Numbered from the stretch's first letter, positions 1-8,636 are shown. The stretch is DNA of 39,915 nt from Spirochaetaceae bacterium (GCA_031276945.1 JAISMB010000042.1:1-39915); one strand, 5' to 3'. Notes: generated from the letters alone by a model not told the origin. A program made the numbers and translations.

Positions 1-181
1 ATAAAGGATGAGAGAGATTTTTGGACTGTGTTTGAGTACATAGACCAAAACCCTGTCGCAGCTGGACTGGTGCAGAAGCCTGAAGACTGGCAGTACAGCG
101 GCGCATACCATCGGAAACACGGCATGGGGCGCATTATTTCTTTGGTAACTGACAAGCTTGGAGTCATGGCGGTCAGACCTC
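1..181 (+). pseudogene. 3' part of a REP-associated tyrosine transposase (RAYT), cut by the window edge
   Basis: The frame open from base 1 reads FEYIDQNPVAAGLVQKPEDW and then YSGAYHRKHG. It is nearly the same as residues 123-152 of the uninterrupted RAYT gene at 38483-39007, so this is the C-terminal part of a second copy in opposite orientation. The N-terminal HUH half lies outside the window, so I cannot say whether that copy is intact upstream. After SLVT the two copies diverge, and a repeat copy (GGTCAGACCTC) follows at once. There is no stop codon: the frame runs on into the EamA gene. Either the stop was lost or the end was rearranged. Confidence 0.65.
171..181. repeat. Dispersed REP-like repeat, copy after the left RAYT tail
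   Basis: GGTCAGACCTC is the reverse complement of the GAGGTCTGACC core found elsewhere in the window. It lies 20 bases past the conserved transposase end, matching the position of repeats at the end of the right-hand RAYT gene. Confidence 0.75.
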
Positions 182-199
182 GGTGGCACGGTGGCAGGA

Positions 200-228
200 T
201 TGGCAGCATAAAGACTTTGTGCTATAGT
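200..228 (+). promoter_or_regulatory. Likely sigma-70-type promoter of the EamA gene
   Basis: TTGGCA (200-205) and TATAGT (223-228) are separated by 17 bases. Transcription would start near 235, only a few bases before the ATG at 238. Together with the absence of a Shine-Dalgarno sequence this suggests a nearly leaderless mRNA. Confidence 0.45.
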
Positions 229-237
229 CAGCCCAGT

Positions 238-1113
238 ATGAAACTGAATGGTCAGGTAGCTATCCTTTTGTGTGCGCTCCTTTGGAGTACCTCAGGCTTA
301 TTCACCAAGCTGCTCCCATGGCATCCTCTGGTCATAGCCGGCATAAGGAGTTTTATCGCCGCACTCTTCCTGTTTGCCGTACGCCTCCTGTTCCCCCGAC
401 GCGGCTTGCAGAGCCGACTGCGCCCTCTGCTCTTAGGCGCCCTTGCCTATAGCCTGACTATGATAGCTTTTATCATTGCCAATAAAATGACATCCTCTGC
501 CAATGCCATCCTTTTGCAATACACAGCACCCGTGTGGACTGCGCTTCTCGGCTCGCTCATCCTCAAAGAGCAGGTGCGCGCCGCTCAGTGGGTTGCTTTA
601 GCAGTCGTTACCCTCGGACTGGGCATATTTTTCAAGGATAGTTGGCAGATAAGCAGCACAAACCTCATCGGGGACTGCATTGCGCTCTTTTCCGGACTGT
701 GCTTTGCCGCCAATGCGGTCTTTCTACGCCTCCAGAAGGAAGGCAATCCCCGCGACTCGCTGCTCTTATCGCATATTTTATGCGCGGTCGCCGCCCTTCC
801 GTTCCTTTTCATCGCGCCGCCCTCTTTTTCGTATCCGCAGGCGGGGACCATACTGTTTATGGGGGTCGTACAGATAGGGTGCGCCTCGCTTCTCTTTTCA
901 TACGGTATAAAACGGGTCAGCGCGGTCAATGCCATGCTGACGGCAATGATAGAACCGCTGCTCAACCCTCTGTGGGTCTTGCTCATTGTCGGGGAGCAGC
1001 CTTCAGCCGCCACAATCATAGGCGGCGCGCTCATCATCGGTGCGCTGGCAGGCTCGTCCTTAGCGGTAAAAACCCGCACCGAAGGCAGAGCCTCTGGGCA
1101 GCGGCAGACTTGA
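238..1113 (+). CDS. EamA/DMT-family membrane transporter
   Basis: The product is a 291-residue very hydrophobic protein with about ten predicted membrane helices in two similar halves, typical of the EamA (drug/metabolite transporter) family. It opens MKLNGQVAILLCALLWSTSG, the usual EamA start in which helix 1 carries an LLWSTSGLFTK-type motif. The second half contains IALFSGLCFAANAVFLR and a final MIEPLLNPLWVLLIVGE segment, the conserved 'EP' region of the repeat. The family exports metabolites, amino acids or drugs; the substrate cannot be told here. I chose the ATG at 238 although the frame is open far upstream, because the upstream codons belong to a transposase tail. No ribosome binding site is visible, but a promoter lies directly before the ATG. 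The lgt gene follows after 44 bases. Confidence 0.85.
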   Translation: MKLNGQVAILLCALLWSTSGLFTKLLPWHPLVIAGIRSFIAALFLFAVRLLFPRRGLQSRLRPLLLGALAYSLTMIAFIIANKMTSSANAILLQYTAPVWTALLGSLILKEQVRAAQWVALAVVTLGLGIFFKDSWQISSTNLIGDCIALFSGLCFAANAVFLRLQKEGNPRDSLLLSHILCAVAALPFLFIAPPSFSYPQAGTILFMGVVQIGCASLLFSYGIKRVSAVNAMLTAMIEPLLNPLWVLLIVGEQPSAATIIGGALIIGALAGSSLAVKTRTEGRASGQRQT

Positions 1114-1147
1114 AGCGGCTACTTGCGCAAAAAACACAATCATTATA

Positions 1148-1161
1148 GCATGAGTTCATGC
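1148..1161. promoter_or_regulatory. Palindrome across the lgt start codon
   Basis: GCATGA-GT-TCATGC is a perfect 6+6 inverted repeat whose right arm contains the lgt ATG. No ribosome binding site is seen before this start. It may be an operator, a small hairpin that hides the start, or chance. Confidence 0.25.
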
Positions 1162-2198
1162 TTTTAAGTATTCCCTTCCCTTCATGGCTCACGCCTGAAA
1201 TCATACCCGGCACAATCATCCGCTGGTACGGACTTATGTATGTCGTGGCTTTCGGCATAGCCTACAGTTTGTTCCGCAAACAGGTTCGTGAACGGCATTT
1301 TCCCCTGACTGAAGATGCGGTAGCGGCTCTCTTTACCTGGGGTATACTCGGCTTACTGCTCGGCGCGCGCATTTTTGCGACTATCGTCTATGAGACTTCG
1401 GATATATACCGGCGCCAGCCGTGGCTGATATTCTGGCCCTTTCGCAACGGGCAGTTTACCGGCTTACAGGGAATGAGTTACCACGGCGGCGTCATAGGCT
1501 GTGTTACCGCCGTGCTTATCTACTTGCATATAAAACATTTTGACAAGCGGGAAATCTGCGATATGGTTGTTGCGGCAATTCCCCTTGGCTATACCTTCGG
1601 ACGGCTCGGTAATTTTATCAATGCGGAGCTGCAAGGCAGGGTAACGACCGTTCCCTGGGGTATGATTTTCCCGAATGCCCAGCAACTTTCAACGCAAGAA
1701 CCGTGGGTGCGCGCGGTCGCTGAAAAGACCGGCATAGACATAGCCGGCGCCGCTCTGGTCAATCTGCCGCGTCATCCTTCGCAGCTCTATGAAGCTCTCT
1801 TTGAAGGGGTGGTACTCTGGGCGTTCTTGTGGTTTATGCGCAACCGTAAGCCTTTCAAGGGTTTTATCATTGCGCTTTACCTTGCCGGTTATGGACTTGT
1901 CCGCTTTATTATTGAATACTTTCGGGAGCCGGACTCTGCCTTAGGTTATAGGCTTGAACTTATTCCCAACAGTCTGCCTGTAGCTCAGGCGCATCCGCTT
2001 TTAAGCTTCTCAACCGGGCAAATCTTAAACTTTATGATGATTATAGCCGGCATTATCTGGGCTTTTATTGCAGCGCGCCTTCCGGATCGGCAGGTCATAC
2101 GGGTCTATCCTGACTCCAAGCCGGTCTCGTCCATCTCGGCAGAAGAACGGCAAGAGCAGCGCAAAAACCGGCGCAGGCTCCGCAAAAAACTTCGCTAA
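1158..2198 (+). CDS. lgt: Prolipoprotein diacylglyceryl transferase
   Basis: Lgt moves the diacylglyceryl group of phosphatidylglycerol onto the lipobox cysteine of prolipoproteins, the first step of lipoprotein maturation in the inner membrane. The 346-residue protein is multi-spanning and carries family landmarks: IRWYGLMYV near residue 21, GMSYHGGVIG with the important His at about 109, and GRLGNFINAELQGRVT at 148-163, which holds the Lgt signature. RHPSQLYEALFEG follows near 205. The tail after the last helix is long and basic (EERQEQRKNRRRLRKKLR). The frame has a stop 12 bases upstream of the ATG, so this start is the first possible. The convergent ABC-F gene lies 78 bases downstream. 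Confidence 0.95.
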   Translation: MLLSIPFPSWLTPEIIPGTIIRWYGLMYVVAFGIAYSLFRKQVRERHFPLTEDAVAALFTWGILGLLLGARIFATIVYETSDIYRRQPWLIFWPFRNGQFTGLQGMSYHGGVIGCVTAVLIYLHIKHFDKREICDMVVAAIPLGYTFGRLGNFINAELQGRVTTVPWGMIFPNAQQLSTQEPWVRAVAEKTGIDIAGAALVNLPRHPSQLYEALFEGVVLWAFLWFMRNRKPFKGFIIALYLAGYGLVRFIIEYFREPDSALGYRLELIPNSLPVAQAHPLLSFSTGQILNFMMIIAGIIWAFIAARLPDRQVIRVYPDSKPVSSISAEERQEQRKNRRRLRKKLR

Positions 2199-2255
2199 TC
2201 TTTCTGCCGCCTACCTGCGTGCTGCCCTTCGCGCAAAAGCCGAGACCGTCTGCAT

Positions 2256-2267
2256 AGGACAGACCTC
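2256..2267. repeat. Dispersed REP-like repeat between convergent genes
   Basis: AGGACAGACCTC (reverse complement GAGGTCTGTCCT) sits in the 78-base gap between lgt and the ABC-F gene, a classic REP location at two converging 3' ends. Confidence 0.75.
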
Positions 2268-2276
2268 GATCTGATT

Positions 2277-3776
2277 TCAAGCTAAAACCGATAAACGCTT
2301 CTTTGCACCGGCATCTTCTATATGCCAGAATGTTCGGCCGGTCTTCTCGGCAAAGAAGCGGTCATGGGTAACCAGCAGGACAGCGCCGGCAAATTCTTGT
2401 ATCGCATCAGCAAGGGACGCGGCAGCTATGCTGTCCAAATGGTTGGTCGGCTCATCCAAAATAATAAACGAAACTTGCTTTAAGAGGGCAAAGGCAAACA
2501 GAACTTTGCGCGCCTCACCGGGGCTGAGCGCCTGCGTTGCCAATAAAGCCTCAGGTTCACTGCCCAGACGGTACACAACCGATAAGACCGCCCCGCGATC
2601 CGTTTCATTCAGAGCACTCAGTTGTGCTTGAGCGCTCCTGAGTTCCTCAAAAGACAATTCTTGATGCAGGTACCAGACAGAAGGTGCCGGCAGATCCAGA
2701 TCAGAGACGATGCGCTCCACCAGCGAACTTTTCCCGACCCCGTTATTACCAGTTAACACGATACGGGCATCGTGAGTAATTGTCAAATCCGGATGCACAA
2801 GACGTATGCCGCCGGCAAGTACCATAGTGCCGGCGCTCTCTGTGTAGAGTATCTTCCGTTCCTGCCGCAGCCCTTTCAGATGTGCGCCGATTTTCCGCTC
2901 ACCGTTCACCACAAGCTCCTTGAGCTCCTGCTCTTTTTGGGTAAGAGCCGTTTTCAAATGCGCAACTTTCTTACCACCGGTTTTATCTCTACCGGATAAA
3001 ACTGCTAGATTTCTTTTTGCACGGCTATCAGAATCATGAGGATGAGCATTTCTGCCAGAAAGTTTCTTTCTTTTCTCTTGTTCAGCCGTCCTGACCGCAT
3101 CCTTCTGCTTTTTTGACAGAGTAGATACCGCATCCTGTAAAGCGCCCTTTTGTTTGCGTAGAAACCGTTGTTCTTTGTCGAATTCACAAAGCGCAGCACC
3201 TGGAGGCGCATTGATGCAAACAGCGCCTGTTCCTTGTGCTGACGGCATAAGGATTACGGTAGATCGGCACAGCGCATCTAAAAAGCTCATATTATGCGAG
3301 ACGGCAATACCGACACCGGCAAAATCGGTTAATCTTCTGGTTAAAAGTCCTATTGTGTATGCGTCAATGTGATTTGCCGGCTCATCCAAGAGGAGTACTT
3401 CAGGCTTGCGTATCAAGACATCGGCAATAATACAACGCTTTTTCTCGCCGCCACTTAAAGTATCCCAGCGTTCAGCCCACTCTTCTTTAATTTCCAATTG
3501 GCTGACTAACGAAAAGAATTCGGTATTGTTTACAATATCAGGATCAGAAAAACAGCTCGGCATGGTCTCCATATCCTGTCGGCACAGCACCAAGGACGGC
3601 ACCGCAATTATCCCTGAGTCAAGCTGGAGTGTTCCAGCAATCAAGCGGAGCAAAGTTGATTTCCCGCAGCCGTTTGGTCCTACCAAAGCAGTCCAGCCGG
3701 GTGAAAACGATAGTGATACCTGAGAAAAAACCGGTCTTGAATCATAAGAAAAAGAAAGGTTTGTTATCGTAATCAT
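2277..3776 (-). CDS. ABC-F family ATPase (two ATP-binding domains, no membrane domain)
   Basis: This is a 499-residue soluble protein with two fused ABC domains. Domain 1 shows Walker A GPNGCGKST, signature LSGGEKKR and Walker B LLLDEPANHID. Domain 2 shows GNNGVGKSS, a degenerate signature LSPGEARK and ILDEPTNHLD. The domains are joined by a charged linker rich in Lys, Gln and Arg. With no membrane helices, this is the ABC-F layout of proteins that act on ribosomes (translation factors or antibiotic-resistance proteins). Which subtype it is cannot be decided here. I chose the internal ATG at 3776 because GGAGG lies seven bases before it and the protein then begins directly with the ABC domain; the frame extends upstream without a plausible start. 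It is transcribed alone. Confidence 0.85.
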   Translation of the reverse strand: MITITNLSFSYDSRPVFSQVSLSFSPGWTALVGPNGCGKSTLLRLIAGTLQLDSGIIAVPSLVLCRQDMETMPSCFSDPDIVNNTEFFSLVSQLEIKEEWAERWDTLSGGEKKRCIIADVLIRKPEVLLLDEPANHIDAYTIGLLTRRLTDFAGVGIAVSHNMSFLDALCRSTVILMPSAQGTGAVCINAPPGAALCEFDKEQRFLRKQKGALQDAVSTLSKKQKDAVRTAEQEKRKKLSGRNAHPHDSDSRAKRNLAVLSGRDKTGGKKVAHLKTALTQKEQELKELVVNGERKIGAHLKGLRQERKILYTESAGTMVLAGGIRLVHPDLTITHDARIVLTGNNGVGKSSLVERIVSDLDLPAPSVWYLHQELSFEELRSAQAQLSALNETDRGAVLSVVYRLGSEPEALLATQALSPGEARKVLFAFALLKQVSFIILDEPTNHLDSIAAASLADAIQEFAGAVLLVTHDRFFAEKTGRTFWHIEDAGAKKRLSVLA

Positions 3777-3860
3777 ACTGATGCCTCCAGCGTTTGGGTT
3801 AGCGTTTATGCACTGTAATTGCCGCAGTATAACGTACCGCTTAAAGCAAAGACAAGACAT

Positions 3861-3953
3861 AGGACAGACCTCGCCCTCAAAATAAATAAATAAGGAAGTG
3901 ATCTACAAAGTATGATGGCTGTCAAACAAAGCCATAATTGATGTAAAAGAAAG
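3861..3953 (-). mobile_element. Relic of an IS1-like right end carrying a REP-like repeat
   Basis: Read on the minus strand, this stretch aligns with 33925-34023, the 3' end of the IS1-like relic. Shared blocks include TTTCTTTTACATCAATTATG, CATCATACTTTGT and TTATTTATTTT, followed by GCGAGGTCTGTCCTA (repeat copy at 3861-3872). By eye roughly four fifths of positions agree. No other part of the element is present. I see no gene in the rest of 3777-4195. Confidence 0.7.
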
Positions 3954-4195
3954 TCGAAGGGCATATAATACAGTAGGGATTTATAAATGGAGATTTTGAA
4001 TAAAAAATAAAAATAATGGCGTAGACCTCCCACTACGCAGAACAGAACTGTTTACGCTTCAGGGATGAAACTGTGGGTATTACCGGTCGCACAAACGTCA
4101 GATAAAGCCGGAACGTTATACGCCATCGTGCCTAACACAAGAGAAGCTTGAGTTCTGCCGCCGCCCTCTCTTCTCTACAACGCCGGACACGGTTA

Positions 4196-4250
4196 TTTAA
4201 CCAAATTTTAACAATTCTTTAACGATTTCTTAATAAGCACTGTTTATAGT
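4196..4250 (+). promoter_or_regulatory. Pho-box promoter of the pst operon
   Basis: TTTAAC occurs at 4196, 4207 and 4218, each exactly 11 bases apart, with a degenerate fourth copy CTTAAT at 4229. Direct repeats at 11-base spacing are the binding pattern of PhoB/PhoP-type regulators. A -10 element TATAGT (4245-4250) follows about ten bases after the last repeat, so the repeats take the place of a -35 box, as in PhoB-activated promoters. The PhoB-like regulator and PhoR-like kinase are encoded in the same cluster. Confidence 0.8.
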
Positions 4251-4280
4251 CTGCTCATCCATTGTGATAGGAGTAAGAAT

Positions 4281-5093
4281 ATGAAACAATCAATTTTTTT
4301 AGCGGTTATGGGGCTTGCCCTTACGGTCGTGGCTTTTGCCAGAGGGAAAACAGACAGCTCGTATACTATTGAGGCGGCGGGTTCAACCTCTGTTACACCG
4401 CTCATGGAACTGTTAGCGGCAGACTACAGCGCCTTAAACCCTGCTGTGAAGGTAAACATCAACGGCACAGGTTCTTCCGATGGTATCAAAGCTGCCGCCG
4501 CTGGAACAAGCGAATTGGGTATGTCAAGCAGAGAACTGTCCGCATCAGAAAAAGGACAAGGACTGACAGAACTCGTCATAGCCATTGACGGTATCGCGGT
4601 TATCGTGAACAAGAACAATCCGATTGGAAATTTGACGCTGGAACAGATACGGGATATTTACACCGGAGCAATTACCGACTGGGCACCTCTTTCAGGCGGT
4701 GCAAAAAGCGGCGCTCTTGCCGTAGTCTCGCGAGAACCGGGCTCTGGAACACGAGCAGCTTTTGAAGAAATTGTCCAATTTCAGGATAGAATGCGCGCCG
4801 GCGCCACGGAATTTGACGGTACAGGCGCGGTAAAGGCGGAGGTTTCCCGTAATGTAGATGCAATCGGCTATATATCCTTAGGTTCTGTTGATACTTCGGT
4901 AAAAGCTTTGAGCATTGAAGGCATCAGTCCTTCTACAGACGCAGTGGTAAACGGGACGTATAAGATAGCCCGCCCTTTTATCCTCCTGTTCAAAGAACAG
5001 TCCATCGCACAAGAGACAAAGGATTTTCTTGACTGGATACTGTCTGATGGAGGACAGACCATTGTTAAGAAAAGCTGGATTTCAGTACGGTAG
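4281..5093 (+). CDS. pstS: Phosphate-binding protein of the Pst transporter
   Basis: PstS captures inorganic phosphate outside the inner membrane and delivers it to PstC/PstA. The 270-residue product starts with a signal peptide (MKQSIFLAVMGLALTVVAFARG) that lacks a lipobox cysteine, so it is probably a soluble periplasmic protein. Mature-protein landmarks are the phosphate-loop residues AGSTSVTPLM near 32, NGTGSSDGIKAAAAGTSELGMSSREL, and REPGSGTRAAFEE near 152, all typical of PstS. GGAG precedes the ATG at good spacing. It is the first gene after the Pho-box promoter and is followed by pstC after 23 bases. Confidence 0.95.
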   Translation: MKQSIFLAVMGLALTVVAFARGKTDSSYTIEAAGSTSVTPLMELLAADYSALNPAVKVNINGTGSSDGIKAAAAGTSELGMSSRELSASEKGQGLTELVIAIDGIAVIVNKNNPIGNLTLEQIRDIYTGAITDWAPLSGGAKSGALAVVSREPGSGTRAAFEEIVQFQDRMRAGATEFDGTGAVKAEVSRNVDAIGYISLGSVDTSVKALSIEGISPSTDAVVNGTYKIARPFILLFKEQSIAQETKDFLDWILSDGGQTIVKKSWISVR

Positions 5094-5116
5094 CAAGAGG
5101 ATACAAGGAACGAGTG

Positions 5117-6373
5117 ATGAATACAGCGGTACAAGAAACACGAGCTTTTCAGGTAAAGCAGAGCGGCTCATTTAATGCAGGGGGAGCTTTGCAGATAAGA
5201 AAGAGAGTGGACTACTTTTTTACCGTTCTCTTCACTGTTACTTCGTTCTTTTCGGTACTTGCGCTGGGGGCAATACTGCTCTTTGTATTTGTTCAAGGAG
5301 CAGAGCCTTTCTTTTTTGCCACTTCGCAGGGTATAGAGCTGGTAACAGAACGCATAGATGAACTGTTTATTAACGGAGAACTGCACCGGAATGAAGATAA
5401 AATCATACTGCCTGAAGAGACGGATTCTCTCTCCATTCGCTTTAACAGCGGCACAGAGGAACGGCTTTTGGAATTTGCGCTTAACCCCGAAGAAAAAGAC
5501 CCGGATAAGATGCTTTCCGTTATTACCAATGAAACCGGAAACCTGAGTTCTCCGCAGGCTTTTGTGTACACGACAAGTTTTCCGGGGATAAATGCGGCTT
5601 TGCCTCAGAAAATTCATCTCATCCTGCCAGAACCGCGCTACGGATTCTTTAATTTTCTGAGCGGGCTTGAATGGCGTCCGACGCATAAGAAAGTATACGG
5701 CATATTCCCCATGATAGCCGGGACCGTTTTGGCAAGTCTGGGCGCGGTTCTCTTAGGCGTACCCATTGCCTTGCTTGTTGCGGTATTTTTGGCGGAATTT
5801 CTGCCTGAAAAAATAGCCGCGCCGGTGCGCGCCTGTATAGAACTGCTTGCCGGTATTCCTTCTGTGGTCTACGGATTTTTCGGGCTGATGATACTCTCTC
5901 CTGCGGTAAAACAAATCTTTGGCACAGCTTCGGGGAACTGTCTTTTATCCGCCATTGTCGTTCTTACAGTCATGATCCTTCCGACTGTGATAAGCATTGC
6001 TGAAACGAGCCTGCGCGCTGTACCACAAGCTCAAAGGGAGGCGAGTCTTGCCTTGGGTGCAAGCAAGATGCAGACCTCATGGCGTGTGGTGCTTGTTCAT
6101 GCCCGTTCAGGCGTTATTGCCGGCATTATTTTGGGTATCTCACGCGCCATTGGCGAGACTATGGCGGTTATTCTTGTTGCCGGCAATTCTGTTCAGATGA
6201 TAAACAGTCCTTTGGACAGCGTGCGCACCCTCACAGCTACCATAGCTTTGGAGATGGGTTATGCCCAAGGAAGGCATGGCAGTATTCTTTTTTCTATAGG
6301 CGTCGTACTTTTCGTGCTAATTCTTAGTCTGAACAGTGCGATCCTTTTTATCAGACACCGGGAGGTCTCTTAA
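5117..6373 (+). CDS. pstC: Phosphate ABC transporter permease PstC, with enlarged periplasmic loop
   Basis: PstC forms the phosphate channel together with PstA. The C-terminal two thirds show the binding-protein-dependent permease fold, including ELLAGIPSVVYGFFGL and the EAA-like loop EASLALGASKMQTSWRVVLV that docks on PstB. The protein has 418 residues, about 100 more than the E. coli protein. The excess is a hydrophilic, acidic segment between the first helix (about residues 30-60) and the permease core (about 200 onward), predicted outside the membrane. I chose ATG 5117 because AAGGAA lies before it; GTG at 5114 is the alternative. The stop overlaps the pstA start by one base (TAATG). Confidence 0.93.
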   Translation: MNTAVQETRAFQVKQSGSFNAGGALQIRKRVDYFFTVLFTVTSFFSVLALGAILLFVFVQGAEPFFFATSQGIELVTERIDELFINGELHRNEDKIILPEETDSLSIRFNSGTEERLLEFALNPEEKDPDKMLSVITNETGNLSSPQAFVYTTSFPGINAALPQKIHLILPEPRYGFFNFLSGLEWRPTHKKVYGIFPMIAGTVLASLGAVLLGVPIALLVAVFLAEFLPEKIAAPVRACIELLAGIPSVVYGFFGLMILSPAVKQIFGTASGNCLLSAIVVLTVMILPTVISIAETSLRAVPQAQREASLALGASKMQTSWRVVLVHARSGVIAGIILGISRAIGETMAVILVAGNSVQMINSPLDSVRTLTATIALEMGYAQGRHGSILFSIGVVLFVLILSLNSAILFIRHREVS

Positions 6374-7212
6374 TGCTGATAAAAAAAACAAAAAGCAGGC
6401 GTAAAGATACCGCTCTCTTTATCCTTATGGCATCTTCTTTGATCCTTGTCCTCTTCATCTTGGGCTTCATTCTCGTCTACATAGCGGTACAATCAGCCGG
6501 TTATCTTAACTTTTCGTTTCTACGCGGCGCCGAGGGAATATTTCCTATGATCGTCAGTACGGTATACGTTGTCTTGCTCTCTTTGGGGATAGCCCTTCCC
6601 ATTGGGGTAATGACCGCTCTTTACCTCAACGAATACGCCTCTGAGACAAGGCTCATCCGCTTTGTCCGTCTGGCGATAGAAACACTCGCCGGTATTCCTT
6701 CAATACTCTACGGTTTATTCGGGCTTTTGATGTTCTGCCGCTTCTTTGGCTTGGGTCAATCCATTGCCGCAGGAGCTGCCACCCTGAGTATTATGATACT
6801 GCCTATTATCATTCGGACTACCGAAGAATCCCTCAAAACTATTCCCGATGAGCTGCGGCAGGGTTCTCTTTCGCTGGGCGCTACGCGATTTCAGACCATA
6901 GTGCATGTTGTTTTACCGGGCGCTTTACCCGGTATTCTCACCGCGGCTATCCTTGCCATAGGACGGGTAGTAGGCGAGTCGGTTCCGGTACTCCTGACGG
7001 TCGGAATAACACGCAATCTTCCCAGTTCTATCTTTGAGTCCGGGCGCACACTGACCATACATCTTTATTATCTTACCAAAGAGGCAATAGCGCCTGATGA
7101 CTTCGGTAAAGCTTTTGCCACAGCCGGCGTACTCGTTATTGTGGTGATGATTGTCAACACCGCGGCAAAGATATTCGCCGGCGCTTTTAAGAAGCGTTGG
7201 GGGAGGCAGTAG
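6373..7212 (+). CDS. pstA: Phosphate ABC transporter permease PstA
   Basis: This is the second channel subunit, 279 residues with about six membrane helices. [16 protein letters not shown] near residue 100 is the partner of the same motif in Pst[20 protein letters not shown] is the coupling helix that contacts PstB. The basic N-terminus (KKTKSRRK) precedes the first helix and should stay in the cytoplasm. Start and stop are tightly packed: GGAGG lies ten bases before the ATG, which overlaps the pstC stop by one base, and pstB follows after two bases. Confidence 0.94.
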   Translation: MLIKKTKSRRKDTALFILMASSLILVLFILGFILVYIAVQSAGYLNFSFLRGAEGIFPMIVSTVYVVLLSLGIALPIGVMTALYLNEYASETRLIRFVRLAIETLAGIPSILYGLFGLLMFCRFFGLGQSIAAGAATLSIMILPIIIRTTEESLKTIPDELRQGSLSLGATRFQTIVHVVLPGALPGILTAAILAIGRVVGESVPVLLTVGITRNLPSSIFESGRTLTIHLYYLTKEAIAPDDFGKAFATAGVLVIVVMIVNTAAKIFAGAFKKRWGRQ

Positions 7213-7214
7213 TC

Positions 7215-7964
7215 ATGAATAAATTGGATGTTCAAGCGTTGAATCTTTTTTACGGCACCTTTCAAGCTTTGAAGCAGATTGATTTTACCTTGGGGAACTG
7301 TGAAATAGCAGCTCTTATTGGACCTTCAGGATGTGGAAAATCGACCTTTATCCGTGTCTTAAACCGGATGAACGATCTGATTACAGGCTGCCGCATCAGC
7401 GGCACAGTACTGCTTGATGGACAAGACATATACGGCGCGCTTGACGTAACCGAACTGCGAAGCCGCGTTGGCATGGTTTTTCAAAAGCCTAACCCTTTTT
7501 CCCTGTCTATATTCGATAATGTTGCCTATGGACCTCGTATGCGGGGCATGAGGAATAAGGCGGCTCTTGCAGCTTTAGTGGAGCGTTCGCTGGTTAAAGC
7601 TGCGCTCTGGGACGAAGTTAAGGATCGCCTCAAAGATCAGGCGACACGGCTTTCAGGCGGGCAGCAGCAAAGGCTCTGTATAGCCCGAAGCATTGCCATG
7701 GAGCCGGAAATTATCCTCATGGATGAGCCGACAAGCGCTCTTGATCCGCTTGCGACAGGACGCATTGAAGAACTTATGGTTGAACTAAAACAGGAGTACA
7801 GTATTATTATCGTAACCCATGCTATGCACCAAGCTTCACGGGTAAGCGATAAGACCGCATTCTTCCTGCTGGGAGAAGTCATTGAATATGGGAATACCAA
7901 AGAGATTTTTACCAATCCCCGCGACCGGCGCACCGAGGATTATATTTCAGGGCGTTTCGGATAA
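7215..7964 (+). CDS. pstB: Phosphate ABC transporter ATPase
   Basis: PstB hydrolyses ATP to drive phosphate import. The 249-residue protein has Walker [10 protein letters not shown] at 36-44, the PstB-typical [11 protein letters not shown] after it, a Q-loop in [18 protein letters not shown], signature [14 protein letters not shown] and Walker [15 protein letters not shown]. The C-terminal [20 protein letters not shown] is the family's usual ending. I chose the ATG at 7215 (GGGAGG eight bases upstream) rather than an earlier in-frame start that would overlap pstA. phoU follows after 18 bases. Confidence 0.96.
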   Translation: MNKLDVQALNLFYGTFQALKQIDFTLGNCEIAALIGPSGCGKSTFIRVLNRMNDLITGCRISGTVLLDGQDIYGALDVTELRSRVGMVFQKPNPFSLSIFDNVAYGPRMRGMRNKAALAALVERSLVKAALWDEVKDRLKDQATRLSGGQQQRLCIARSIAMEPEIILMDEPTSALDPLATGRIEELMVELKQEYSIIIVTHAMHQASRVSDKTAFFLLGEVIEYGNTKEIFTNPRDRRTEDYISGRFG

Positions 7965-7982
7965 AAGCGCCAAGGAGAAAAG

Positions 7983-8636
7983 ATGAATACACGGATATTG
8001 TTTTTGGAAGAATTGAACCGGATACGGCACGATATTCTGGCTATGGCTTCTCGGGTTGATGAGAATGTGGGGAATGCGTGGGAGGCTTTGCGGAACAACG
8101 ATCAGGATTTGGCGCAGGAAGTCAGGTCAGCCGATGCCTTGGTTAATGCCATGCAGTTAAAGATAGAGGATCAGGCGGCGGTTCTCATCGCCACCCAGCA
8201 GCCGGTCGCACGGGATTTACGGGAATTAGTAACTATTTTCAAGATTACCTTAAATTTGGAGCGGGCGGGGGATCATGCGGTGCATCTTGCAAAGGTTGCG
8301 CTCGAACTTTCAGGCGAGCCTTCCTTCCGCGTTATGGAAGACCTTGAGAAGATGACCGAAACCGGTCGGGATATGATACGTTCTGCCCTGTCTGCCTACC
8401 TAAGTCAGGACAGCGCCGCGGCGCGGCAGACGGCTGCCTTGGATGATCAAATAGACAATGATCATAAAATCATTACCCAAGGCTTGTTACACCTGATGCA
8501 GGAACATCCTGAGCTTATCAATCAAGCCGTGCATATTCTCAGGACTTCAGGCTTTCTTGAGCGGCTAGGCGATCATGTTACCAATATATGCGAAGGAATA
8601 GTATATATGGTAGAGAACAAACACGAGGAACTCTAG
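7983..8636 (+). CDS. phoU: Phosphate transport regulator PhoU
   Basis: PhoU links the Pst transporter to PhoR: when phosphate import is active it keeps PhoR in its inhibiting mode. The 217-residue protein consists of two PhoU helical bundles, about residues 15-105 and 115-205. Conserved metal-binding stretches are visible: FKITLNLERAGDHAVHLAK in the first and TSGFLERLGDHVTNICEGIVY in the second. AAGGAG lies well placed before the ATG. The pst-phoU order is universal; here phoB and phoR follow in the same direction, so transport and regulation share one unit. Confidence 0.95.
   Translation: MNTRILFLEELNRIRHDILAMASRVDENVGNAWEALRNNDQDLAQEVRSADALVNAMQLKIEDQAAVLIATQQPVARDLRELVTIFKITLNLERAGDHAVHLAKVALELSGEPSFRVMEDLEKMTETGRDMIRSALSAYLSQDSAAARQTAALDDQIDNDHKIITQGLLHLMQEHPELINQAVHILRTSGFLERLGDHVTNICEGIVYMVENKHEEL

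Noticed and set aside
5168-5686. 172-residue minus-strand frame inside pstC
   Set aside because: It lies wholly within a well-supported gene and has no motif.
6361-6370. GGAGGTCTCT before pstA as a REP-like copy
   Set aside because: Only the half AGGTCT matches and it is explained by the ribosome binding site.
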